Below are positions 34,933 to 46,741 of a DNA stretch of 64,000 nt, in pieces (positions within the stretch are counted from its first letter, which is position 1; each line of letters opens with the position of its first letter). Source of the DNA: Pseudisothecium myosuroides (Eukaryota; Streptophyta; Bryopsida; Hypnales; Lembophyllaceae); the NCBI GenBank assembly GCA_951799445.1, contig OX637289.1, positions 27,776,245-27,840,244 on the forward strand, in the 5' to 3' direction. Below the pieces are notes generated by a model, which saw only the letters and a list, made by a program, of their open reading frames with translations, searched no databases and had not been told where the DNA came from. A program made the position numbers and the translations under genes.

Positions 34933-37900
34933 CCTCAGTGTTGCCTAGCTATGTAGAAGTGGCAGCCATCCATTGGAGAACAAAGGCTTGGCTGTTTTCC
35001 AATACCTTAATTGGACCTACTTCGACATATGTTACAGTCCACACAAGGCAAGGTTGGCAGAAAATCATTTCCCAAACAGGAAAAATCATGAAGTAATTCT
35101 AAAAATCGATACAGTTTTCTGAGAGTCCATCTTTTCAAAATTAATTATGGGAATGAATAGAGTTACAAAATATTCACAATTGACATTTCATTTGCCGAAC
35201 CTTGCTTTTCTTTGAACCAATCAATAAATATTAATTCAACAGGAACGTGTCCACCGTCCACGTACCGAATCCTTCCATTACGGAATGTGGTGCTCTTTTT
35301 AGATCCGTGCCTGAGCATGATTGAACAAGATCCAAGTAAGTTTTGAGTTTACTTTCCATGGAAATACAACTAGATGGAAGGCTCGAGGGCATTATTGTGG
35401 AACATTTCTTAATGTCATTCTACTCGATTAAGAACGTTCAAATCTTCTTTGCATATGCAAATTGCAACGAGCATGGAAGAAATTCTGAATTTCATTGTAA
35501 ATACAAGGATGGAAATCAATAAGCCATTGCCAAGGCGGCGACACTACGAAACACAGGTGCAGTGGTGACGAGGTGACGATGGTCATGGCAATTCCTCCAT
35601 CAATTAATTAAGTTTCGATCTGCTCTCAAATTAAGGCCCCTAAACCCTTAAACCGAGCATTCGAAGCTAGACGATAGAGCATTCTCAGATTGAGGCGTGA
35701 AATCACACATTTAATTACAAATAAGGCAATTACAACTAAACAATTACGACATATTTCACCGAGCTAGCTAGATTCAAAATGCCTCGCCCCCACCAGGGCA
35801 CCCCAATTAACCATTTTTATTACATTGACAATTTATTTTTTCTGCATGACTCTTGTTTTCACACACCAAAACTGGTCTTCTTGGAAAAAGATCAGAAAGA
35901 TGAATACGATGATACCTTATTATATTAGATTTTGAATGAGCTCGAGACACAACTGAAGGAGATTATCGCTCTTTGATTCCCGTGTTACATATATGCCATT
36001 TACAACTCACAACTTGGACACAGAAAATTTGTGCCACTGATATTTGACTGTTTTTAATTGCCACTTTCCCTGCTTCTTGCTGGTACAAAGTCATCTGGGA
36101 AAGCGGTATGAGTTGCATCACCAAAAGCAATCTCATTAACAGCATAAAAAATTAATTCTAGACACATAAGTGCTCGGACCATATTCGTAATTTCTCATAC
36201 TCTTGTAAGGGAAACAAGAATAATGAGTCAGCCCTGTGTACGCTGAATCCTCGGAGTCAGTAAAACGTCGATTTCGTTAAATTCATTTGGCGGAATTCCA
36301 ATACTTTGGCACCTTTCAGATCGAGCACCTGCTCCGAAACATAAATCCATATTGTCTAGAGATTTTCGACATACGTGTACGTATATGCCACAATTTAATT
36401 GACGTTGCAAATATATAAGAAAAGTCAAAATAATTTGAGTAATCCACGATACAAGTCCGGATCGTCGACAGCGAAACAACACCAGTGGTGTACAAATCCA
36501 CTGGAAACCGAAAGAATATCGAACATCGATATATCTAGACAAATATGTATACAAGTACTTTCCAGTACAAGCGAGGGTGCTTTTCGATACTTCCTACACA
36601 TCAGTACTAATATTCACCCATACATATACACAATCGTTGACTTAGCGCGATTCAGGCGCCAGAAATTATGACCCAAATCTGCTCAAGATCTAAAAAGTAC
36701 ATTATATATGACAGATAGACTCTACGTCGATCGAGAAAGTGCCAAAGTTGTGAATTGCGCGACTTTGTTTTAACGAAATTGCCGTTATGTTTTTATTGAA
36801 TCCTAAGAACTCGACTTCGGCAATTGAAAAATAACAAAGTGTTGAAAATTATTAAGCATCCATTTTCATTTAATTTGTACGAGTGCATGGTGCTTGTCTA
36901 TCTATCTGTCTCCACAGTTTCATCGATATATCTAGCTTGAAATTGATCGAATTCCCTCCCTCCAATTAATTAGCTGAGCATATTTTCAATTGATCTCCGA
37001 TCCGGATCCTACATCACTTGATCGACAGCGTTGCAATTGCATGGCTATGGCTTCGGGAATCTACGAGTCCGGACCGACGCACTTGCAGGATGTCCACACG
37101 TCCCTCTCCGACCTGAATTGAAGGCCTGGAACTTGACCTCGGAATCAAGGCGCCGTTGCTACAGGAACTGGCCAGGCAGACAGATTACTGCACGCTCGGT
37201 GCTCATTCGTAAACCTTGACTGCGAGAACCCAGGCGACCGGAAACTTCCCCGAAATAGCCGGGCCTCCGCTAACTACCGTTATTTGACTTTCCCTTGACA
37301 ATCATGAGCAGGTACAGGCAGGATGCGGAGGGATTCGGGAATCCTTTTTTACATAGATTTTGCAAGATATTGCACTCCCGATTGCACTGAGAAAATAGAG
37401 TTGTTGCAAGTTAGGGGGCAGCTAATCTGGGAGAAGTCTAAGAGAATATTAACAAATCGTTGCAGTCAAAGAAGCTCCTGGATTTACTGCCCGGGAACTA
37501 ATTTGTGGTTCCTATATCAGGGTTGGTCAAAGGGGAGTTCGTTGAGAGTCAAAATGTTTTTCTGGCCAAGTGTGAATCGAAGGTGCTTGTGTGCTGGTCT
37601 GAACTCTGAACTACAGTAGGTGATGGTTTGCAAAAATGGCCTCAAAGCCGCAAAATTCAGGCACGAGATTCAGAGTCAATGTGGCCTTTGAGGGAGGCAT
37701 GGAAATGGATGATTCGTGGGCAGTTTCAGTAATAGAAAAATGGTCCTGGAGCACCAGTGAGAGCTTGGTGCCCAAGGCCCATGAGCAGCAAGTTTTGGTG
37801 CTTGATGTCACTCGTGCTTCAAGACCAGCTTTCTACTAGAGAATTTCTATTGCAACATGTAAGGTGGGCACCCCCCAAACCGCCACTTTTTGCTACCATG

Positions 37901-38206
37901 CCTAGTTTCTATTATTAGATTGGTCAAATCTTCATATTTTCTTGTTGGCAAGTGAAAGGAGGTTTCAACACACCAAAGAACACAACATTTGGATACAATA
38001 TGCAAAAGTTATGTAGGGTCTAAGGGTTTTTTTTGTAAAGATTCTAAAACAGTTTCTTCCACATAGGTACATATTGATTTTGGAGATGTATTGTACACAA
38101 GGTGATGATGGGGGTTTGCATTGAGGTGTGCATTTGGGGGGTTCCACCTTAGAGGGTCCTTCATTGAAATGATTGAACTTACAAATGCAGCTTGTTTTTA
38201 TTTTAT
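34933..38206. other. Gene-poor stretch, somewhat higher GC, no gene recognised
   Basis: GC is moderately higher at about 36,950-37,850. Two frames of 60-100 codons (37,323-37,619 and 37,636-37,839, +) have no recognisable motifs, and splice-linked exons were not evident. Old single-copy or decayed element sequence is possible. Confidence 0.4.
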
Positions 38207-38978
38207 TTAACCCCTAAAAGGATAAATGGATATTGCGGATGTTTTTTGTCCTTTAGATGACTTTATGTAAGACTATAGGATGAAAAAAAATTGTATTTTC
38301 ATCTAATTTTTTTGGAAACTTGCAAGAGTATGTTTTCAATGAATAGTGTTGCAAATTCCTTCATTATGATATTATTGACTTTTTTAAAGAAGACAACTCT
38401 TAATCCATAGATCACACTTGTAGTAAATTTTAACCATTTCTTGCTATTTACTCTTATGTGAATTTTAGCCATAAAAATGACATTTTTTGAATTTGAGTCC
38501 AACTTATGAGATGAAGATTATCAATTTTAGTTTCTACTCCAATTGGAAATTTTGAAAAATTTGTAAGTTTCAACATTTTATAGCAATATGAATTTTGGGC
38601 CTGCTTGTAAGGCTAAAACTATGGTTTGTTGATTGTCTAATCAATTTAGAGTGATACAATTAATACCATGATGTTATACACTGTAGTATACATCTATGGT
38701 GAGAATTTCAGATCTTTGAATGCATTCTATATTTGATTTAAATTTTCTTCATTTAAGAAAAAAAAATCATGATAATTTCAAATTTTCCCTCCAAAATCGA
38801 ATTTTTTTACTTGCAGCAGGTCTACATAAGACTTCATCTCTGAAAAATAACTCAAGAAACTTCCCAAAAACAAATTGGATGAAAAAATGTTTGTTTTCAT
38901 CCTAAGGTCTTAGGTGAAGCCACCCAAAGGTGAGAAAAAATAAAAAATGTCCACAGTCAGTGCTCCTTTAGGGGATAA
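38207..38978 (+). mobile_element. TTAA-type element, subfamily F3
   Basis: It starts TTAACCCCTAAAAGGATAAA and ends GTGCTCCTTTAGGGGATAAT, where the right TTAA is altered. Both subterminal regions carry a GGATGAAAAAA-type block in inverted orientation. Length is about 772 bp. A second F3 copy lies at 48.1-48.7 kb. No transposase. Confidence 0.65.
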
Positions 38979-39153
38979 TCTGAGAGCACTACTACAGAAG
39001 AACATTCAACATCATAAAACTTAAAGCATGGTCTTTTGTTTGTTCTGCATATGATGCCTTGATTATGTTTCTTATTTTCATGTTCAATGTGAACAAAAAT
39101 AAAGCTAACTTATCAGGAAATATGTTTGATGTTCATCAATTATATGTCAATAA

Positions 39154-39290
39154 GGTGAAAACACCCATTCTCGTCCCTGTACCCAATTCCGTCACAATGT
39201 ACCAATGGTGCACACTTTTTTAGTAAGCGTGTACTATGTTGGTACATGGTGACGGAATTGGGTGCAGGGACAAGAATGGGTGTCTTCACC
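39154..39290. mobile_element. 137-bp palindromic MITE
   Basis: Arms of 52 bp (39,154-39,205 and 39,239-39,290) are complementary with about four mismatches. The ends are GGTGAAAACACCCATTC and its mirror, and a 33-base loop lies between. This is a typical small hairpin MITE. Confidence 0.75.
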
Positions 39291-39394
39291 ATAATTTGTC
39301 AATATTTCAATAGGATGTATGACTATAAGGGAATATGTTCACCAGTCATATGTCAACATACATTTGACTGCACGTTTTTTCCTTCTGTGTAAGC

Positions 39395-39622
39395 TTAACC
39401 CTTGCAAGGCCCTTGGGGTCCCTCTATACTGAATACCCGTATTTAGCCTTATAACTCTTCAATTGTAGTTTACTGTACAAATTGTGATACATTGGTATTT
39501 ATGTACTATCATGATCATTAATTTACTCAAAAGTATTTGGTCAATGTCCTTTTGATCAAATACAACCAAATTCATAATACACTATACGTTCGCAAAGGGC
39601 TTTTAAACCCTTCAAGGGTTAA
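39395..39622. mobile_element. 228-bp TTAA-type mini element (F5)
   Basis: It starts TTAACCCTTGCAAGGCCC and ends CCTTCAAGGGTTAA, with TTAA at 39,395-39,398 and 39,619-39,622. The inverted ends agree as TTAACCCTTG(C)AAGG. The interior shares an ATAACTCTTC-type word with the larger families but is otherwise different. Confidence 0.6.
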
Positions 39623-40143
39623 CACTACCTGCACACTAAGAGCAATGAATTATGCATTTCCATTGTAAGAATCACACAAATTTATTACACAAAATTATCT
39701 AAAACAACCAATTCTTGCTCTCTGGACAAGAGAATATCTCAGCAAGGTAGATCAGCCTATTACCACCCAGATTTGCTATCTACGTACCTTAGAAAAGCTA
39801 TTTGTCAACTCATATATTTTTAGAGATTGAAAAGTTTGAGAGAAACCATTTGCAAATTAGAATGAAGCCATTTCAACAAAAAATGAATTTTCTGTGATTT
39901 TCAAAGTTTATTGGGACTAAATTGGTAGAGCATGGATAGACCCATGCTAAACCACATGCCCAACCACATGCTGACGTGTTCCCCCCAAATGCATTGTCAT
40001 GATGCTAAAAGGTTGCTAAGATTGTAGTAATGGGTAGGTGATTGATGCAAAAGAGAGGGTCCAATAGGTGTTGAAATTGGATGATTGATGGCACTGGCTT
40101 GTTCTACCTTATTTATGGTGGATGCTTGTGCCATTGATTTGGG
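39623..40143. other. Intergenic, nothing recognised
   Basis: No coding or repeat structure recognised. Confidence 0.4.
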
Positions 40144-40868
40144 GGGTGATTGCAAGAAACACTTGTACTATTTTCTGTCACACACTATGTGCTGATTAGT
40201 TTTTTGGCCATAACTTTTGCGTTTTGACTTCAAACGACTCAAAATTAATAGACAAGGTACTCATTACTATTATAGAGCTTGCCTAATTTTTGGAATTTTT
40301 AAATTGTTTTACTATTTGATAATAGCCCCCAATTTATGTCACAAATGTCAATTTGGGGGTTAATAGTACTATTTAGTATCCATAAAAACGAATTCGGAGC
40401 TGAAATTTGGAAGAAATGGTCTTCTAATAGACTTGTAGGTACTATCCAAAGGAATTCTAAAAATACTGAGCTTTATCTAGTGTAGACGTCCACAAAGTGA
40501 GCCTCTTTCTACTTGCATTTCAGAACATGTAAAAAATTATTTTGGTGGTTTTTCTGGTAAATGATCATCTCCACAGAGTTGCCACAAATGGCCAATTTTT
40601 AATTTTTTAATTTCTATTTTTTCTATTTTTTATTAATTAAAACATTGAAATATCTGTTTTCTTGAGATTTGGCACTTTTCTAATTCTCCTACTTAGAGAA
40701 TTTTTTAATGAATTTCCTTCAGTGGTTATCTTCATCTTAAAGGTGCATACATTGGCCACATTTTTTAATTTAAAAAAAATTATTCCCTAATTTTAAAGTA
40801 CTCTAGAAAAAATCATGAGTATTGTTGCAAAACGCAACAAATAGTACAATTGTTTCTTGCAATCACCC
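40144..40868. mobile_element. Inverted-repeat element with GGGTGATTG ends
   Basis: The left end GGGTGATTGCAAGAAACACT matches the reverse complement of the right end (GGGTGATTGCAAGAAACAAT), and similarity continues for about 31 bp. It is related by its ends and its ~730-bp length to the element at 20,182. No transposase. Confidence 0.65.
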
Positions 40869-42250
40869 TAGGATGAAAGAAAAACACTTGTTTTTAATGA
40901 AAGTCTGAAACATTCATCACTAAAACATCATAAATCACAAGGTATACTATTCTTCTTGACTTGATCTTCAACAGTTGTTAAAAGTTTCAAATCATTTAAC
41001 GTAATTATGAATTTGCTTAGTTGTTTGCTTAGTCATCTGAGACATGTGGTAAATATCTAGTCAATGGCATGGTTACTAAAACAATAGTCAAAATATATTA
41101 ATTCAAAAAATTCATAGGAAAAAAAAACGTACTATTAGTAAAGAAAAGAAGATAAATATTCATCAACAAATGGACAAACTTTGTGGCTACAATATATATA
41201 CAAAGTTATACAAAATGAATGCATGAAAGAAGAATTTTAACTCATTTGTATTTGTATAAAATTTAGAAAGTCAAATCAAATTTCTTAGTGTTTATTACAT
41301 TAAAAACACCTTTTTGTGGTGATATTTTTAATTCAATTTTGATAAAATTTATCAATATTTGGATGTAATTTTATCTTACTCTAAATAAGAAAACATTGAA
41401 ATTATAATAAGATAAATGAAACATTTTGCTATATGTCCTATACTATACATGAATATTTAATTTTATCATAAAAAAAACTCAAGAATTTTAAGTTTTTTTA
41501 CATGAAATAGATCAAATATTTTAGTTCTCTTGATGTTGAATTTTCTATATTTCATTTCATAAGTTTAAATTTTATTAATATTTCAATGTAGTGATTGTTG
41601 TATATTAGAAAATGAATGAGAGAATTTTAACCCCTATAGGACTTGATCTATTGTGAAATGATAACTTTTTATTTGAGCTAAATTTAGCTTCTTAAATTGT
41701 GTTCAGACAAAAATCTTATATTTTTATAATCAGAAACTCTAAATTATATGTCACCCTGAGAATTTTCAATTTGTTTCATGACAAATTGTAATTGTTATCA
41801 CTTTTGTTGTAAATTTTGAACATAAACAAATAAAAATAGAAAAAACAATTGAAATGATTTGAAATTTTTTCAAGAGATATAATTCATATAAATAGCTACC
41901 ACTTTAGATCCCAAAGTGTTGCAATTTCTGAATGTGACAACCATAGAAGTAGATGAAGAGCCATCATCCATTGATAGTAGTGATCATTTTCAATTCATGT
42001 CTTCTTTCATTATATATGTAATTCTATTTTCAATCAATCAATTTTTTTTCTATCTTTTGCACTTTACATTATGAACTTGCATAATGGAGGCAATGTAGAT
42101 AATATTTCATTGTACTAAACTTCCAATTTCTATTATGGTGCTCTTATTATGGTTTCAAATGTGATCTCTATGCTATAGTCTTTATCCCTTAATATCTCAT
42201 TTTTGGTAAATGACACTTAGTTGATAGGGATTAGTTTGAAATGGCTTTAG
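40869..42250. other. AT-rich intergenic; solitary TTAACCCC end at 41,627
   Basis: TTAACCCCTATAGGAC at 41,627-41,642 looks like a terminus of the TTAA family, but no matching right end was found. The remainder is featureless. Confidence 0.35.
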
Positions 42251-42254
42251 GATG

Positions 42255-43330
42255 GCATAAGGTAAATGCACCACCTTGTAGATGCTTGAAATGACATTTC
42301 AAAAATGTCTTTCACTTTATCATCCAATTCTTTAAATGGCAGCAGTGGATGGATGAAATTTGAAAAAATGAAACTTCATCCATTTATAACTTGGAGGGCC
42401 AATTTCATTCAAATGGCGGTATTCCATTAATTTGGCACTTTTAGCAGTTCAGACCGTACAGTCTGAACTATTTTTTTGGTACCAGAATTTGTACCGGTAT
42501 TAGATTTTTGAAATCTACATATGTCCTAGATATTTGAAATCTATGTTTACCCTAGATTTTTTAGATTGCACGGCCTGGTATCTATGTCAGTCCCGGATTT
42601 CTGAAATCTAAAATTGACCTAGATAATAACAATGTACACTAGTCCTAGATTTTGCGTTGTGAAAATGGCATTTTAATGAAATTTGCCACATCATCTTGGA
42701 ATCCTACAAAAAAAGACCTACATCATCATCAAATTGAAATTTTATTGCCCTTTGTTATACAAAAGCATAAATGTAGACACTCAAGTTTTGACCCCAATAA
42801 ATATCTATTTTTGGCCTAAAATAAATGCACCACCTTGTAGATGCATGAAATAGCTTTCCAAAAATGTCTTTCATTTTATCATACAATTCTTTAAATGGTG
42901 GCAATAGATGGATGAAGTTTGAAAAATAAAACTTCATCCATTTATAACTTTTGCATACGATGTCCAATCTGCAAGTGCCATGTCAACCTAGAGTCTTATG
43001 AAAAAGACCTACAACTTCACTTAGTCTAAATTCAAATTCCCTTCTCTATGCAAAAGCCTAAATGTAGACCTACATGTTTTGTCATGGATAAACAATATCT
43101 ATTTTTAGATTAAATTAAATACACCACCTCATAGGTGCTGCAAACCACTTTCCAAAAATGTATTTCACTTTATCATCTAATGCTTTAAATAGCGGCAATA
43201 GATGGATAAAATTTGAAAAACAAAACTTCGCCTACGCATAACTCATCCATGCGAAGATCAATCAAAAAGTTCTATAACTTCATTCAATCTAAGATAAAAT
43301 AACAAACCTTATCCAAAAGTCAAATCCCCT
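42255..43330 (+). repeat. Three direct copies of a ~293-bp repeat
   Basis: Units start near 42,255, 42,815 and 43,110, each with AAATGCACCACCTTGTAGATG or a variant, then TCACTTTATCATCCAATTCT and GATGGATGAA. The second and third are about 294 bp apart. The first is longer because of the insertion at 42,397-42,687. Inverted units lie at 44.7-45.2 kb. No coding function is recognised. Confidence 0.7.
42397..42687. mobile_element. 291-bp MITE inserted in the first repeat unit
   Basis: The left end GGCCAATTTCATTCAAATGG mirrors the right end (GGCAAATTTCATTAAAATGC) with few mismatches. Inside is a 9-bp stem with a 6-base loop (42,446-42,469) and several copies of CCTAGATTTCTGAAATCTA-like words. The neighbouring repeat unit without the insertion gives an approximate empty site. 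Confidence 0.65.
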
Positions 43331-44380
43331 AAAGTCAAAGTTAAGGATAAAAATCAAAGTTGCTATTTTTAGCCAAACAAAACATTTTGGGAAAGCTCTC
43401 ATGAAGCCCCTTCGAAATAGCCTCTCATTTCCAAATTCATCATATTCAATCCGCTATAGCGAAGTCAAATTTTTTGACCCTAAAGTCCAAGTTGCTAAAT
43501 CTCACAAATAGAAAGCTTAATAAGGTTCTAGTTTGCACTTTTGGATTTGCAACGTCTACTAATGGGGGGGGTAGGTGCAATATAAAAAATACCCAAAAAT
43601 GCTAGACCCCTAGGAACCCTAAACCCTATTCGTCAAACTAGACATGTTTTGATTTGATAATTTCACATCATCCATTAGCCTTCTTTCCATGCCTGACCTC
43701 TTCAATCAAGAGATACAACATTCACTAGCAATATCAAGTCAACCGATCCTATTACATACGTACAAATATCACGAAGCCAGGACATAAAACATGCACATGG
43801 ATTACTCCCATGTTTCATTTCCAACTACAATTGAAGTGAACTTTTCCTTTTGAACTGCAGTGTCTCATCAGACAATTTTTTCTTTGTCAACTACAACTCA
43901 ATTGATAATTCCAATGCACCAATACGAAAGACTTTATAATTGTATGGTGCATCTCTTTTGTCTTTTGTGCTATATCGACAATAATTTAAGTAGCTTTGCA
44001 AATTGTTTTGAAGCTTCTATTGTCTCTCTGCTCCTTCATTTCACTTGCATAATGACGTTCAGCACAAGTGTAGGACAAGAGGTCCTAGGATTTCAATTGA
44101 TTGTTGCTTGATTTTGGAAGTTTTTGTTCAAACACATGTCAGGTCTGGATGTTATTAACACTATAGAACACGGCTCATTTTTGTCTAACTTCCTTGCAGA
44201 TATTCAGCAGGACAACACTTGAGCCAAATGTTCTTGATTAGAGAGTTAACCAACATGGTTCAGGATCAAAAACGGCTAATAAATGTACCCAAGATCCTTA
44301 GATGGCTAGATGGTCTAAAAAATTCTCTTGTCCAGAGTGATAGTATTGATCACTACACTCTAGATTGATAGTATTGACAA
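43331..44380. other. Intergenic, nothing recognised
   Basis: Only short random frames are visible. It lies between the direct repeat array and the reverse transcriptase remnant, and its left part may belong to the same decayed retroelement. Confidence 0.4.
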
Positions 44381-44384
44381 AGTT

Positions 44385-44695
44385 GCCCATTTTAGCAAAG
44401 ACCAAGGTAATCAACCTGAATTTTTTTTAAATCACACTTGTTCATTTTGACAAAAGGGTTTCGGAGACCTCAACATTGCAAACACCTTTCTAAGGTTTCC
44501 TTTATATTCTTCTACTATCGTAGAATGTATCAATATATCGTTCATGAACACAAGCGCAAATTATCCAAGTGTTGACAGAGTAAAGAATCCATCAAAGTTA
44601 TGAAATGCGGTCTTTTCAATATCAAATATTCTAATTTTAATCTGATGGTATCCACTCTTCAAGTTGGTCTTAGAAATTATCTTTGCCTCATGCGG
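44385..44695 (-). pseudogene. Ty3/gypsy reverse transcriptase fragment
   Basis: The minus strand reads ISKTNLKSGYHQIKIR, then DIEKTAFHNFDGFFTL, a stop, then FALVFMNDILIHSTIVEEYK. This matches the gypsy RT order of DLRSGYHQI, KTAFRT and FxDDILxYS. The segment between FFTL and the catalytic motif is missing by about 25 codons, one catalytic Asp is Asn (MNDIL), and stops interrupt the frame. It is therefore dead. The 5' side runs directly into the inverted 293-bp repeats at about 44,700. Confidence 0.7.
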
Positions 44696-44699
44696 ATGG

Positions 44700-45215
44700 T
44701 CAAACAAATCTTGGATTGAATGAAGTTATAGGACTTTTTCATGGGATTGTAAAATGATGTGGCACTCTTTGATTGGTCTTTGAATGGATGAATTATGAGG
44801 ATGAAGTTTTGTTTTTCAAACTTCATCCATCTATTGCTACTACTTAAAGCATTGGATCTTAAAGTGAAATGCATTTTTGAAAAGCGATTTGTAGCATCTA
44901 CGAGGTGGTGCATTTACCTTAACCTAAAAATAGATATTTATCAATGAAAAAATATGAGGGTCTACATTTGGCTTTTGCATAGAAAAAGGCATTTGAATTT
45001 GGACTAAATGACGTTGTAGATCATTTTCATAGGACTCTAGGATGACATGGTACTTGCGGATTGGACATCGTATGCAAAAGTTATGAGTAGATGAAGTTTT
45101 GTTTTTCAAACTTCATCCATCCATTGCCACCATTTAAAGAATCAGATGATAAAGTGAAAGAGATTTTTGGGAATCCATTTCAAGCATCTACAAGGTGGTG
45201 CATTGACCTTGTTTT
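44700..45215 (-). repeat. Two inverted copies of the ~293-bp repeat
   Basis: Reverse-complement units end with GGTGGTGCATTT at about 44,905-44,916 and GGTGGTGCATT at 45,193, some 289 bp apart. They mirror the three direct units at 42.3-43.3 kb around the gypsy remnant. Confidence 0.7.
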
Positions 45216-45639
45216 GGTTGATCACTGTTCTCTTGCATTGTAGGACCTCTTGGGGTTCAAAAAAGGATTCAATGCTTGCACCATAATTTCCAAATTGACT
45301 GACAAAGACTAATTTTTGTAATTGCCATAGGACAATGCAAGCCCTTAAGCTTCTATAGATCTAGAATTTGAATTTTCATATAGTTCTTCATTTTAAATGT
45401 TATTAAGCTTAACCAGAAAAATGTAGCTCTAGTAATCTACTTCTTAGTCCATTTTGAATATTTCTCAAAATTATTAATATTCATTTTTGTGACATTTTGA
45501 ATATAGCATTTTCAAACCTCAAAATACAATATTTTCGAACTCTTCCTATTTAATTTCTTGTGGTTTAAACTCAATGAATATATCAATTTCAACATCGTAT
45601 CTGTCACTATTCTCGTCACTATTATTTCTATTGTTTGAT
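45216..45639. other. Intergenic, nothing recognised
   Basis: AT-rich and featureless. Confidence 0.4.
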
Positions 45640-46272
45640 TCATTCTATTTAGATTATTTAGTGATGTGAAAGTTATAAAGCTTCTTATTTTATGGGCAAC
45701 TATAGAAACTTTTTAAGGAAATAATGTATTGGATTTGTTTTTTAGCTCAATTTTTACAATTTTCAAACTAAAAGGTTCCGCAAGATTTAGGTATGCTTGC
45801 TAGAACAATCTCACCCTTGGAATTACTATATTCAAATTCCATCTTAGAGCTATTAATAATATATTTTTTCCTTCAGTTTCAAACTTTCTTTTTCTTAATA
45901 ATTTTTTTAAGAATGAAAATTAAGTGTGTCTTTTTTTTATTTTTTTTTGCCAAGATTGTCACCTCAATTCTTCAACATAAGTTTCTTAGACTCAAAATCT
46001 AGAATGCAAAAATATTAAAAGCTAAGAGGATTCAAAGTCTTACAATCTAGTCATGCAATTGCATTAAAAACAAAAAAACTAAATTAAATCCTTTAAATAC
46101 AAGTATCTTGCTATCTAATTGATCAAAATTTGTGAAATTTCATTCACACATTCTCATACTTGTCTAGTGTAAGATCCTATGGTTTGATATGCCAAAAAAA
46201 TAATTTAAAATTTATTATTTGTTTGCTATAGAAATGGCAATTTGGAGTGTTTTTTTGTTGAAGAAGAGGCCT
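45640..46272 (+). mobile_element. Decayed TTAA-type element, subfamily F2
   Basis: From about 45,640 the sequence follows F2 in order: TTGATTCATTCTATTTAGAT, then GCTAGAACAATCTCACC, then GTGTAAGATCCTATGGTTTG, ending near GGCAATTTGGAGTGTTTTTT. Both termini are lost. It is the most diverged F2 copy here. Confidence 0.6.
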
Positions 46273-46482
46273 TCACATTGAATTTTGTAACATTGTTGTA
46301 GACACTAAATGTCTGATGGATGATATAGGATCCAACTATGTAAGACAACGATGCAGAACCTTGGAATTTCATTTGAAAAGTGGAGGTCTTGCACAAGATT
46401 TTGACTTTTAATGAGTGCTCTCCCTTTTTCTTTTTTTAAGCAAATGATTCCCATGCTACCCAAAAGGATGATCTCCATGCAA

Positions 46483-46741
46483 GACGTTAAATCATGCCAT
46501 CAAAAGTGGATCCTGTGGGATGAACTATGTGTTCTCCACAGTAAATGTAAAAAAAAGCCCCCTGTTTTGTGTCATACCTAGGGCATGTTATAACCTCTCC
46601 AAGCTAATTTGAGGTCTTTGATTGCAAATATGAATTCAGAATTTGCAAAAAAATAAATTTGTGGCAAATAAAAAATTCCTGCGTTTTCCCCATTGTAAAT
46701 TCAACGTGCAGGGCCCACTTTTGATGGCACGAATTAACGTC
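46483..46741. mobile_element. 259-bp inverted-repeat element
   Basis: GACGTTAAATCATGCCATCA at the left mirrors the right end (GACGTTAATTCGTGCCATCA), and similarity continues through CAAAAGTGG. The right half recurs at 52,311-52,460. No coding sequence. Confidence 0.6.
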
